From NCBI GenBank assembly GCA_030737835.1, contig CM060857.1:15821496-15885495 (forward strand): a stretch of 64,000 nt of DNA, in the 5' to 3' direction. A program made the position numbers and the translations under genes. Shown in pieces: positions 10,914 to 23,053 of this stretch. A model generated the notes under the pieces. That model was not told the origin of the DNA, made no database searches, and saw only the letters and a program-made list of their open reading frames with translations. The stretch is from Acorus gramineus (lineage: Eukaryota > Streptophyta > Magnoliopsida > Acorales > Acoraceae). Position 1 is the first letter of the stretch; every line of letters starts with the position of its first letter.

Positions 10914-13574
10914 TCAGTATGGAATAGGCACCGTCTTCACTTGCTGGACTTTACTAACATTGTTCAAGTACTTGTTTTCCATTCTGTTCCATCAAAAGAC
11001 ACAATTCAGTTAGCATTTGCAAGAGACCAACATATATATATAGGAGGGTAATTAAATAATTAATTAAATTTATTCAATTATCACTGCATACCTGTAGAAA
11101 TGCCAAATGCCACGGCAAATAATCTCAAGTAAGGCTAACAATCACTTAATCTCTTTGAGTTCAGCAATGTATAAATCCATGTAAACCTTAAAAACTAATG
11201 GCCTAGCAAAAAAACAATCACACAGATTTTATCACAATCAATTTATTGAGTTCTAGCTAAACATATATAAGAGATGAGATTAAGAGAGAAAACTCACAAT
11301 GGAGATATAATAAAAATTCTTGTTCTTCATAATTAACTCATCTCTAAGCCATTTATTATTGGATTTGAGGTTAAGGAGGTCCCAATCCTCAACATAATCC
11401 CAATATAGCTGATAAATCGTGGTCAAGGTGGATGTGATGAGCACAATTCCGAACCACGTGTGTGGGGTGCTCAGGGTAGATGATATGGAATCCCATTGCT
11501 GCCAACGCTGATAAGTTCTTACCGGCATTTTGCAAGTGGGTGTTGTCATTGTCAATCCAGTATCGCCTAACACACTTTAGATACACATGAAAAGGGATAG
11601 TTAATGGGATGAACATTTATATATGGTGCTTAAAAGCAAATACATAATATAATTAATTAATAAAATAGATCAATTACAATGTGTTACATTACCATTTAAT
11701 AATACACTGCACGTGTATTCCTTTTGTTTTCAATTTTTTTTTTTTTTTACAAAACAAAAGAAACCCCTTTGGCATTTATACATAAAGCTATGAGAATGTG
11801 CTGCATGATGTTTCTAACTAAAAAAAAACTCTTTTACTTGCCAAGTCAGTTAAATCAATAGATCAACTTAAAAAAATTAATTTTTTTAAAAATATGTAAA
11901 AACATTAAATAAATAATATAACAAGTAAACAATATTTAGGATGGTTATATATAAATAAACACATTCAATATCATAAATTTGTGACGTTAAGTTATGCATG
12001 TGTCATCAGTTGAAGTGAACCTCAATGAAAAATGTATTATCAAAATAAAATATAATAGAAATATATAATTAAACATGAATGCATTCCATAGAGTTTCCAA
12101 TATTTTATTCATCTAAATATTAATCAACACGAACTAGTTAGGAGAGGAAATGTTTTAATCATTAAAATTGTATAATGGTGAATTGGATTATTGAACATCA
12201 TTAATCCCCCATAAGACTAGTTATGAGTGATGAATGGACAATCTTTGATGAAATAACAAACGTATGCACTCAATTCAAATATGACGATTTACTAATTGGG
12301 TACATAGAGAAATTTATTGAGCCAATTAATTGTTCTTATCCAAATTAACTAATCCACTTTGATCATATCAAGAATTTTAAACAGAGAAGAGTATGCAAAA
12401 GTATTACCTGGATAATCTGGGACCCATAAGGAAAGTATGCGATAATATAAAAATAAAACTTGTGATCTTCACTGAATTTGCATGCATCATATGAGTGTCA
12501 GGAGTGCCCCCTCCCTAAGAAATAGTAAGCAATGAATTCTATGTCTTTAAACATTGGGATCTGACGATAATCATGGAAAAATGAGTTAATATAGTGCAGT
12601 GTAGCGCTAATTCTTTGCAGAGCTAATATATGCATGGTAGCATTGTTCATTACCATGTTAATCAATTGACTCGCCATAAGGAACTGCATTGGATGCACCT
12701 AAAAATCCAACAACAAACAGTTACATTAGAGAAAAATATAACTATCCTTCCTTTAAAAGGATTAGAATTGAGATTTTGTGATGGTTAGTGCCTCACGAAC
12801 AACTTGGTGAATGATTGCATCCATTTCATTTTAGGATATGACGTGCAATGTTTCAAAAGTGTTCACAGCATTAGGAACGGGCATGCCCCCATTCACATAT
12901 ATACATGCATCTTATATATAAATATATATATATAGCCACAGCAAAACCTGACTAGACTAACAAAACGATGTACAAAACTACCTTAGACTAACATGCTGTG
13001 ATGCACATGTGCACATGCATCTTGGTGAAGGTACTATACTATGTAAGCCCTAAATAGGAATCTGCCTCTGTTACTCAAAAAAAAAAAGTTACTACAAATG
13101 AAGAATTAATTACATTAATTACTACCTTGTAAAAGGGAGAGAACAAAACTTTACAGAACACTCGTAGAAAGCACCAACGTGTGGAGCGATATAACCTGTT
13201 GAGTGGGCAGAGGAGCAAGGTCACATATACCTGAAAAATCAGTATTTTACAGTGACGTTAGATTATGTATAATTCTACTTCAAATAAAATCAAAATAATA
13301 TACTTAATGTAGCTTAATTAAGTTCATAAAATACCAAAACAACCGCTCCAAGATAGTGGTTTAGAAGACCATGCGTAGTGTCATCAGTCATGAAGAACAC
13401 GAGATGAATCAACAATAAACCGATGGTAGTGAACATCAGAAATGTTGAACTAAACCACGCGTTCTGGTAATTATAGGCCTTCTTGGGATATTTTATTTCA
13501 AAAATAAAATAATTATTGACGCGTAGATGTCCCAGCCGTAAATAAACATTGCTAAGCTTATGCATGCGGACACT
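10914..13574 (-). pseudogene. PHO1-like phosphate exporter pseudogene, EXS domain part
   Basis: Exons read on the minus strand: 13335-13574, 13126-13230, 12408-12698 (probably with a 93 bp intron inside), 11298-11574, ~11092-11190 and 10914-10983. They spell the EXS domain of PHO1 proteins in order: FIYGWDIYA, LYRSTRWCFLRV with SPFYK, MASQL...KDIEF, ACKFSEDHKF, CVRRYW, TTIYQLYWDYVEDW, SNNKWLRDEL, RGIWHFYR, then the C-terminal KTVPIPY and TGA. PHO1 proteins sit in Golgi and plasma membranes and export phosphate. Splice sites are still canonical. The copy is dead: in-frame TGA at 12498-12500 and 11142-11144, a frameshift near 11455 within WDYVEDW's exon, and another in the first exon near 13520. 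Family members are about 750-800 residues; the SPX part is missing here. Confidence 0.85.
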
Positions 13575-14472
13575 CTGCTTCGATTGACAAGAAAATCATG
13601 TCAATGCAATATCATAATTTTTGAACCAGTGAATCAGTGATCGAATGGGTTCTACCCAACTTGGCCTTTAACTTAAATACACATAATCATTCATGAAATA
13701 GAAACCCAAGAGAATTCCAAGTGTCCATTTGTAAACCTAAAACATGCATCTAGTATTTATTATTTCATAAAGCCAATTTCTACACATGTCCAAGCTAAGA
13801 TTATAATTGAACTATGAAAATACAAAGACAGCCAACAACGATAAATTGATTTAATTTGAAGATTGATGTTTTGGACCTACATTAGGAACTGCACCAAAGG
13901 GAACTCAGTATAGCTTATATTGCATCACTAGAATAATATATTATATAAAAGTTTTACTTTGTCAAGGAATTTTAGTGTGTGTTTTGCAAATTTGTCCAAT
14001 TTAATTGAAATATTTACCAATCAAAAAAATATAATTGTACAAATTGATCTTACTGTATCTAATTTGTGGAAAAAATGTCATAATGCACTTGGTTTGGTTT
14101 GTATGTATCCTGATCTATAGAAAACGCAAGAGTAATGACTCAACGTCCCGAACACTGCGAACGCAGTTGTTAGACATCTGAGAAATAACCTTGCGACATT
14201 TATTTTAAATAAAAATTATGAACATGGAAATTAAAGCACACCAACTTAAAATGAGGAAGTTCAAAAAAAAAAAACAAAAAGCAATCAATTTAGCTGTGAA
14301 GAAGTATGAACACAAATGGATGACTTCAAAATTAACATACCAGTGGATGTTGCTGAGATGATTCAACATAATTAATATTTTAATTTGTTTCACAGAAATT
14401 TTAAACGACGTGATGATCCGTTTAGATATATCAATCAACATTGGAATAAAATAATAGTATTCGTACATATAC

Positions 14473-14521
14473 CTATAAAAATGTTTGACTCCAATTCGTC
14501 CACCAACTTCACCACCTCCAC
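14473..14521 (-). pseudogene. PHO1-like central exon fragment
   Basis: A 49 bp open exon with an AG acceptor (before 14521) and GT donor (after 14473) encodes EVVKLVDELESNIF or close to it. This resembles the PHO1 segment between SPX and EXS (the LMDEVEEVF-like stretch). It lies 900 bp upstream of the EXS exons on the same strand and probably belongs to the same broken gene. A second, longer version is at 40162-40277. Assignment by short similarity only. Confidence 0.5.
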
Positions 14522-14599
14522 CTCCAAAACAGAGAAATCCAAAAAAATAAAACTAACACAAAAAAACACAAGAAATAAAGAAATCATGAGACAACCTGT

Positions 14600-14680
14600 G
14601 AAAGCTCTGCACCGAAAGCCTCTCTTTTATAGGGTTCCAGTGTAGTGTGTTGGCTGTTTTACAGAATTTAAACTATTCGT
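14600..14680 (-). promoter_or_regulatory. Promoter-like block with TATA box, copy 1 of 3
   Basis: The complement reads CCTATAAAAGAGAGG around 14621-14633, within sequence matching the blocks at about 25420-25490 and 40910-40985 (shared CTAGTGTGGTGTATTGTGTT-like stretch). It sits about 110 bp upstream of the PHO1-like exon at 14473-14521 in transcription order. Confidence 0.45.
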
Positions 14681-15261
14681 CTACGTGGATTTTTTTATGT
14701 GGATGGGACCGATGGGGTCCATGTACATAATATTATCGTATACTTAAAAATCTAAAAAATAAATAGATTTTATTTATTATATTAGAAATAAAATTTAATA
14801 AACTGGCGCTAACGCGCGTACAATAAACTAGTTTCAGTAAACTTCCATAAAAAAATAAAAAATAAAACAACCATCAAAAACTGTGTTGTGAAAAAGGTTG
14901 CAGCAAGCATCAATATACCTTTCGCTCAAAATAGCATGACATCATTTTTTTATTTTTTGAAGTGACCTGTCTGAAAAAAAATGTTATTACCTGTCACTTC
15001 TTTATATTGTACTATTGCACTAAATGCGGTAAACGTTTTGGGCCTCAAAAAATACTTCCACAAACAATTAACATCAACGTTTATAGCCTCAAAAAATACT
15101 TGTTATTATTATATAAATTAAAATAAAAATATTTAAAGAAAACCATTTAAGTATTGAAATTGACATAACAAGCTCTAGCTAACCATGCCTTTAATACAGT
15201 GAAATATTTTTATAAAGCTTCCCAAAAATTTATTGGGCGGGTTACCTTTATGTTCAACACA

Positions 15262-15288
15262 TCTCTCTCTCTCTCTCTCTCTCTCTCA
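15262..15288. repeat. (CT)n microsatellite
   Basis: About thirteen CT dinucleotides in a row. A minus-strand open frame that crosses it encodes only an Arg/Glu run and is not a gene. Confidence 0.95.
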
Positions 15289-15764
15289 TCACCAGGAAAA
15301 AAAAAAAAAAAAACACATCTCTTTCACTATCTATCATGTGTATCTCTCTATTTGTTTTTTTTCGTGTGTCGAATATAATTTTCGTACTTGCTTGCATAAA
15401 AGATGAAAATAAGACACAAAATAATAATGAATCATAACTATCACATGAAAAACACAATATTTAAGACATTTTAATTTTTAAAAAATGTAGTATATAAATC
15501 CTCTACAAATATATAATCATTTCTTAATTATTTTATCTTGTTATTGAAATATATAATGTAATAAAGGAATCTCAAATACTATTACTGAAATGGACTATAG
15601 GTCATTTTTTAATTAACCACACAAGTCAGTACACAGGAAAAATTCCACACTATTTTCAACCTCCTACTAATACCTATTCAAGCCTGTGCATTCATTTCTG
15701 TATTTTTTTTTTCCACATTTCTGTATTTTTAGGTCTTCTTCCATCGTTGCCATGCAATGTTTAT

Positions 15765-16015
15765 TATTCAAGCTTTGCATGTGATTCATTTAATTTGTTT
15801 ATTTTTCGGTCTCTGTTTGGACTTTCATTGTCAGACGAATTTATTTGTGGCCCCCAATAAAACGCATCTTTTTCTTTTTCTTTGGATAAGACATACAGAA
15901 GCATCAACTTTTTTGTTTTTGGTAAGTGATGCAGATTGCAGAATCTTATAAATGGTGCGGACACCATCTGTGCACCGTCAGATCTGGGTCCAACAGATCG
16001 GATGGTCACAGATTG
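15765..16015. repeat. Dispersed duplicate, copy 1 (partner 17228-17480)
   Basis: Both copies start TTATTCAAGCTTTGCATGTG, carry CATCTTTTTCTTTTTC, and end in a GC-richer block GGTGCGGACACCATCTG, CACCGTCAGATCTGGGTC and CAGATCGGATGGTC. That terminal block contains the imperfect palindromes GGTGCGGACACC and ACCAGATCGGATGGT. No coding potential was recognised. Confidence 0.75.
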
Positions 16016-16080
16016 TGTCAGCCTTTTTGAAAAGGAGAATCGGATGGCCTGGTTATCCGGTCACCACGAAAAATCAAAAA

Positions 16081-16353
16081 GGGATTTTTAGTTTTAAGTC
16101 TCCACAAATCATCATATTTAGTGATCGATTCCTCCTTTCTTCGTATTTAGGTTCTAATCCCCCGATTTAAAGGATAATTCATGTATAGGTCCCTCACAGG
16201 GACTAAAAAGTAAATTAAATAATTTATGGATAGGTCCTTATCAGGGACTAAAAAAAATATCATTTAAATCTGGAGACTAAAATCTAAATACGAAAAAAGA
16301 AGGGATCGATCACTAGATACAACGGTTCGTGGAGACTTAAAATTAAAAATCCC
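16081..16353. mobile_element. Fold-back MITE (Mutator-like), family GGGATTTTTA
   Basis: The 273 bp element is almost one large inverted repeat: left arm GGGATTTTTAGTTTTAAGTC, right arm its near complement, with shared blocks TAGTGATCGATTCC and CGTATTTAG in both arms. A similar element is at 39810-40027. Flanks AATCAAAAA and AACAAAAAA could be a degraded 9 bp duplication. Confidence 0.7.
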
Positions 16354-17227
16354 AACAAAAAAATATTATAACTATTAATAGATAAGAAAATGACATGTTC
16401 GGGGGGCTACGTGTACAGTCTCATTCGAAAATAGACAGAATTTTTCATATATTTCACCAAATTACGCAATAGCTGGATATTAAAAAAAAAATACAAAACC
16501 ATTCTCAACCGTTCGATTCATAACAAAAGTGGTACTCAAAATTGCTTAAAAAGCATCCAAACCGTCGATTCTAATAAGTAACATTAAATGTGTCATCCTA
16601 TAAACATCTACACCGTCCAATCAATGGGACAAACTAGGTAAGTAAACCCCAACTATGGAGACCCTCACATGGGCCTCAGGGAAAAAAAAGACGACAGAGG
16701 GATCACCATCAAAGCGAAGTCAGGGGCCTTTATTGGGCTGTCAGTGATTCAGATGGGCCCACCACTCACATCATCACATCATCACAACAGTTCAACGAGT
16801 CATCAATGCAATGCAATGCAAGTTTTGCTTCATTGTATTGTAGTGAATAAAGTGGAATCTGTTAAAGAGGGGATACGACAGACACAAGATATTAATCCTT
16901 CAACACAACTATAAAAAGATAACACTCTCAAGGAAATTGAGCTGTTGAGATGGGATAACATTTTATTTAAATCCGAACTCCTCTAACAAATTAATCAGTT
17001 CCAAACAGTCTGAATATTTCTAAATCTAACAAATCCTAAAAAAATTGTTTTTAAATCCATAAATAAAATTTTGTTGAATGGAAAAATCCTAAAATAACCA
17101 ACTAAACTAATTATTTAAATAAAATAATAAAATGAATCAAAACAACTGTTTTGTTAAATTGCATCAGGTTGTTTACCTTCAAATAAAATAAATATATTTT
17201 AATAAACATTTTTTTAGTGTTTTATTT

Positions 17228-17480
17228 ATACTTATTCAAGCTTTGCATGTGAATTAATTTAATTTGGTTATTTTTGGGTCTCTGTTTCAACTTCAATTGC
17301 CACATGAGATTTATATATATCTCACCCCATGCAAACACATCTTTTTCTTTTTCATTTTGGGGTAAGCCATATAGAGCATTAGCTTTTTTCCCTTTTGGTA
17401 AGAGATGCCGACTCTTACGGTGCGGACACCATCTGGACACCGTCAGATCTGGGTCTACCAGATCGGATGGTCTGTCCTCC
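17228..17480. repeat. Dispersed duplicate, copy 2 (partner 15765-16015)
   Basis: Second copy of the repeat described at 15765-16015, about 75-80 percent alike by eye, in the same orientation. Confidence 0.75.
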
Positions 17481-17584
17481 CCCTCTCGTGTCCCTATAAG
17501 TACTTAGCTAATTGGATGACAGCCAAGAGCAAAGTCCCTTTTGCTGTTAGAAAGTTGGGTTGAATCAATAAGTACTTAGCTATT

Positions 17585-18068
17585 TAGGTCTAGTTTAACA
17601 TAAAGATATAAGGTTGGGATAAAGAAAAAATTAAATTAAATTATTTCTTATCTTATATGACATTTAAAAAAAGAATAAAAGATGAACAATTGTCCATATT
17701 TTAAGATAAAAAATGAGAATAGTTGTTCTAGGTAAAAGGTGTAACAAACTTTATACCAATTTTTTATTTCTATTTTATAAAATTGAGATAACAATTATTA
17801 CTACCCTTCCCACCAAAAGAAAAAAGAAAAAAGAATGTGTTCCACCAAACAATATTAATGCCCCATTAATAGAAAAGACAAATCTAATATTTTTTTTGAA
17901 GTTATCTCATATTTGATCCAAATATAAGATTGATGATAAAAATATAATAAATGAGGATAATAAAAAGTATTATCAAATGCAAATCTAAATAAAAATAATG
18001 ATTTTTTTTATCATTATAAATTAAACTAACTTATCTTAAAAATTTATCCCTTTATTAAATTAACCCAT
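17585..18068. mobile_element. Uninterrupted copy of the 7.8 kb DNA element
   Basis: Starts TAGGTCTAGTTTAACATAAA and follows the order of the 7784-10650 element. At about 17914-17920 (TTTGATCCAAATATAAG) it shows the sequence that the TRIM-like element interrupts in the other copy. No open frame of note. Confidence 0.55.
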
Positions 18069-19090
18069 AAAAAATTCAGTCAATTGTATTGGATGATATG
18101 GAAAACATAATAAATGGTGGTCTTATTAGTGTTGTCATATTAATTATTGATGTCCTCGCTACCAACCCTGAAACCCACCATCTTAGGTCTTTCATTAATT
18201 TTTAGTAAGTGCATTAAGTTGCGGTCCTTATATCATCCAGAGGGGTTCTTTTCATTGAATGAATGAAGAAGACCTTATTCACATGGCCTAGCTAATTGCA
18301 TGAAAAGAATATCAGCCATTGGTCTTCCATTGCTTTTGCAGAAGTCATGCTATTTCTTCATTGGATGTGTTGGCCATCATCAACCATATCCCTCTCTGAA
18401 GCTGATCATAAAGATGTAGTAGAATCCAAAACCTAAATGATATTGGACCACTGTATTCATTTAATCCAATTTTTTTGATTAGGTGTTGCATGTTTCCTTA
18501 GAACAAATGTAATCTGAGTGTGTGTTAAGTACTGATGGATCTCATGAAATCAAATGCATGGTTATCAAAGTTAAAATGACGAAGAGTCTTTAATTTAAAA
18601 TACCCCACCCAAAACAGCATTATCATCCTGCGCGCGGTCATAAGTTTTAAATTTGTGATGATGCATTGAAGATATTTTATGTGGTTTTGATCTATGGAAT
18701 GAATGAATCCATGTATGTTGGCATCTAACAGAACTGACGGAAGGGGTGATGGGGGACTGGAGGAGAGAGGGGGTCAGGACTCTGGACTCAGCGTCCGAAA
18801 ATGAGAGAACATGATCAATGCAAAGTAAATGATATCCCTAAAATGCAAAAGGGACCACTTTCAAACTGATTATATATGTTTGCTTTGATGTGTACTGACT
18901 TTCAAATTTGAAAGAGTGCCTTTGGTGACTGTCTCTACGATGGGCGAGGGCCACAAAGTGGAAAGGTGGGGCACAAAAATATGATCATTCATTCCTTTTG
19001 GTTGCTTCAGAGGCCATTTCAGTACAGGTTACAGGAGCCTCTATTGAAGTTTAAATAGGTAATAAAACAGAAACTATAACACTAGTAGAT
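18069..19090. other. Intergenic DNA
   Basis: No supported gene or element. Slightly less AT-rich near 18720-18800, but no open frame or motif that I recognise. Confidence 0.5.
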
Positions 19091-19094
19091 GGGA

Positions 19095-19582
19095 TAATAA
19101 ATATCAGCATTCAAAGTTTTACCAAACTATGACCGGGAAAGGCATTGCCAGATTTTTTTTTGGTCATTTTCATTATAAGCCCAAAAAATAGTTTTTTTTT
19201 TTATCATTTTCATCATAAGAGCATCTTCAACCGAGCTTCAAAAAAGAGATTTGAAGCTCAGTTTTTTTATTCTAACTCTAACCGAGTTTCAAAATGAAGA
19301 CCCCCATTGGAGATGCTCTAAGTCTAAAAAATAGTTTTTATTTTCCGTCATTTTTTATCACAGGCACAAACAATAGTTTTTATTTTTCATCACTTTCCTT
19401 AACAGACACAAACAACATATAAACTGATCAAAGGAGAAATAATTTTTTTTTCATCACTTTCCTTTTCACCTAAATTCATTCATTTTATTTTATTCTCTCT
19501 TTAAAATTGTGCACAAACACACCTTAAATATCAGCACTCAAAGTTTTACCAAACTAAGACCGTGACAAGGCATTGCTAGATT
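19095..19582. repeat. Two ~57 bp direct repeats around a repeat-rich insert
   Basis: AATATCAGCAYTCAAAGTTT...GGCATTGCYAGATT occurs at about 19099-19155 and 19524-19582. Between them are several ATAGTTTTTATTTT / CATCACTTTCCTT units and the Tourist-like MITE. The pattern suggests a local duplication or an insertion between duplicated flanks. Confidence 0.7.
19219..19318. mobile_element. Tourist-like MITE (PIF/Harbinger)
   Basis: A 100 bp element begins GAGCATCTTCAACCGAG and ends TTGGAGATGCTC, inverted ends of the common plant GAGCATCTCCAA type. It is flanked on both sides by TAA (19216-19218, 19319-19321), the 3 bp target duplication of this superfamily. Confidence 0.75.
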
Positions 19583-20028
19583 GGACATTCCATTTAGTGA
19601 AAAATAATTATCAAATGAAGAGAGTGACTCTATAACAGCTTTTCTTCAGAGTTTTATTGTAAATCGTGAGAAAGTGATATATTTATAGATAGGACAGGAG
19701 ATAATGTGGAATTGAACAAAAGCTTAAACATTGGACAACATATTATTCAAATCGATGGAGCTCACATCCATATGTTGCCCATGTAAATCAGAATTATTGA
19801 ATTGTAATTAATTAAGGACTTAACGACATCTCAACTGATCAACGCATTTTTTTGTGAACAACTCTACATACATGAATCAACAATATGTATATATACTATG
19901 TAGCTCAATTGGGTGTCTCTCTGAAATGGACCCGCAGCACTGCTACACTGCACATTCTTAATATATATATGCCATAATTTTGCAACTGCTAGCTATGTAT
20001 GACACATCATCTATGTTATCAATCCAAC

Positions 20029-20330
20029 GGGTTCGAAGCTATAAATTGCATGCCTTAACTCTGACAAAGCCTGTCTTTTTATCCTTGTCATTTCTTATTG
20101 AATGCAATTGTTGTGTACAATTTTTTATGCATTGATATGTACTATTTAAAAATAATAATAATAATACGTGATAATGTGAATTTGTTAGATCAACATCGAC
20201 AATTATATAAAATATTAAAAAAAAAAAAAGCATTTCATAGACCATGATCGAATGATGGTGAGTGTATTCCAATATCTTTTATATATGTAAACATTTTATA
20301 GATCATGATCAAATGATGATCTTCAGATAA
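20029..20330. repeat. Paralogous block, unoccupied counterpart of the LINE target
   Basis: Shares GGGTTCGAAGCTAT, AATTGCATG, TGCAATTGTT and TATGCATTGAT with 26545-26662. It then continues as TGTACTATTTAAA, which matches the far side of the LINE at 29330, and GGTGAGTGTA, which matches about 29396. It thus shows the locus without the LINE near 20136. Confidence 0.65.
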
Positions 20331-20530
20331 GACAATATTAATCGGTCATGGACACTCTACATAAGAGATACGTAAGAGATGTTTTCATTGAAACAAATAT
20401 GTTCTTTTTATACACGGATTGCATTTCATCGACATAATTCATTTCCAAGATAAAACTTGATCCGTAAGGTTAATTTCATCAACTCCCAATGTGCGATTAA
20501 GTTAGGGTTGTAATTTGGATCGGGTCCAAC

Positions 20531-21683
20531 CAGGGGCGGAGTCAAGAATTAGAGTAAAGGGGGGCCAAAAGCCCTAGAAAACAAATAAGATAAAAAGAAT
20601 AATTATAGATATATGATAAGTTAAGATGAAATTAAGACAGTTGGATAATAATCGGTTCCTTGAAGCAATGACAATCAATTCATATCAAAAGTTATTTTTT
20701 TACTTATATTCTATATTTAGCGATCTAGAATAATTAATAGAATATCTAGGAAAAAATTTGAAATCTCAATTACTTCCATCACGAAAAATTAAAAAAATGA
20801 AACTTCAAAAATTAAAAATACGAATATGAAGAAAATAGTTGATCACAAAAACATATAAAGATATTATTTAAGTTTATATTTCAAAAAGATATTTTTAAAC
20901 CTAACTCTAAAAAAATCTACAAGACTCAATATAATAATAATAAAAAATTAAAATAAACAAAAAAAAAATCATTAAACCATTCAAATCAGTAATTTTTCAA
21001 CACCTCAAAATTAGATACCGATATTCCCATGAAAACAACGCTTATCACATTTTTTTTAAAAGATACACGACTCCAAATCTCAATGAGCGCTAATACACTA
21101 AGTTAATTTTGTAACTCTATTTTCATTTGTCATTTCTAATGCAATATATAATATTGCTTAACGTAATATATATTTAACTATCTCCGTATACACTTTGATA
21201 AAATCTATTTATTTATTTCATATAAGCTTGTACTTCATTTTCATAAAATATTAATATACTTTATTATGTGAGTATAAACTTTAGAAAAATCAAATATATG
21301 TATACTAATCAGGATGCAAACTGGATTGCATATAACATTTTTCAATTTCAAACTCACTCATTTCAATTAGGATTGTTTTACATACACCCCTGAAAGATAC
21401 CATTTTGTTAAAATAATCTTAATGAATTACTATTTTTAGCATTATCCCTTTTTTGGATGGGACTATTCTTGGAAAATTAAAAATAAATATGAAAAAATAC
21501 CCCTTAAAAGGGCCTTGATGCAAAATTAAAACCCTTTTGAGGGTTTTGCTAGGAAAAGAACTTCAATAAGAGTACTTGGCAATATAAAGTTTTTTGAGGG
21601 GTTTATATGCCAAAAACCATTTCAACTATTGATTCTCATTGTTCACCGTGTATGTTTAGGAATGGCTTCTGGCTCCGCCACTG
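20531..21683. mobile_element. hAT-type element with CAGTGGCGGAGCC ends
   Basis: The left end CAGGGGCGGAGTCAAGAATT and the right end TGGCTCCGCCACTG are inverted repeats of a TIR type widespread in plants. GGTCCAAC is duplicated perfectly on both sides (20523-20530, 21684-21691), the 8 bp of hAT transposition. The 1,153 bp interior is AT-rich without a transposase frame. It inserted into a GGATCGGGTCCAACC repeat. A weaker inverted pair near 21371 and 21617 may mark another small element inside. Confidence 0.75.
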
Positions 21684-21699
21684 GGTCCAACCCAAACCT

Positions 21700-22140
21700 G
21701 AAGGCAATGTATAACAAAAAAGTGACTTACAAAATGTGTTAGGAACCTATGCCTCTTGATGAAATAAAATATGGAAGATAACAACGGATGTCTTTTATTC
21801 CTCTCATGCCTTCTCATATAAATTGGCACACCAACAAAATTATAGCAATAAAATAGGAGAAGATCAGTTCTTCCCTGATTATTTGATATGTATTAACAAC
21901 TTGGACTCCACAATGATATCCATATCTAATAACAGTCTATTAACATCTTATTTGGCAAAAGAAGATCCATCATTTTTTTCCAACAATATAAAGTTTTCCC
22001 GGTTTTCGCTACGCTCGCATTGACCGCCCTTATGTCCTCTACTCTTACAAGAGAGGTTACAAAAAATAAAGCTAGGAAAGCAAGGCCCCAAGCAAACGTC
22101 TGACCCTTCCACTTTCTCCACTGCATCATAAACAGTTCAT
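21700..22140. repeat. Duplicated block, partner 36930-37375
   Basis: The two blocks share AAGGCAATGTATAACAAAAA, ATGCCTCTTGATGAAA, ATAAATTGGCACACCAACAA, TCTTCCCTGATTATT and CAACTTGGACTC in the same order, and both carry the 3' exon of a DEFL gene on the minus strand. They are close to 90 percent alike in places. Confidence 0.85.
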
Positions 22141-23053
22141 AACTTTTTTTTGGTGTAAGTTCATATCATAACTTAATCTGTTTCAATTATTGTATCCTAT
22201 CTAAATTAAATCCATAGCATTTGAACAAGAAAAAAGTGACATACATATCATATATGCATTAATGCATATATGATCATTTGTATATGAATGATTTGAATTG
22301 CAACTATTAACTGGTTTATGTCAATGCAGTCAGAAAAAAAACACTATAAGTTTTCTAATTTTTAAAAAATCACACAAAAATAAAATTAAATAGAGTTAGA
22401 ATCATCTGACAAATGTGGTGGATCGAAGCACACAAAAACGCCTTTAGAAATTCCGTTTTATTTTGGTGCAATAATCTACTAACGGTCTACTCTGAAACTA
22501 CGACAATCCTTAATCCTTCTTAAAGTGCATTCCAAGTGAGAAGGTTTTAGGAAACAGCTCTTTGTACCCTTTCAATTTAGGAGATCTTGTGAAAATATTT
22601 TTGTTTCTAATTGTCAGGTTCGGATTGGTTGTATAAATTTGAATGCAATACTCTGTTGGGTGCTCTTTGTTTTGTTTTTTTTGTTTTTATGGACGAAATG
22701 GCTTTTTGTGATTTTTTTATAAAAGGTGCTAAAACACCCACAAACAAAAATGGTTTTCAACCGGTTGATTGGAATTGTTTTTTTTTTTTTAAACAAGGTA
22801 GAACTTACTACCAATACTTTTATTAAGAAAAGTTGAAGTATAAATCTGAAGACGAGATGAGAGGAATAGAGAAAGAACAAAAAAAAAAAAAAAAAAGAGG
22901 ACGATTGGAAGGAGGGATGGCCGTCCGTAGATGGAAAATCTACCGAAGCCACAAACCCCATCCCCACCCTACCCTAATGCAAATTCAAAACTAAAGTGTG
23001 CTTTCACACACATTTAAACCAATTAAAAATAATAGTTTTAATTTTTTTTTTTT

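Noticed and set aside
22614..22967. 117-codon minus-strand frame with Phe/Ser runs
   Set aside because: Opened by poly-A/T tracts; low-complexity translation.
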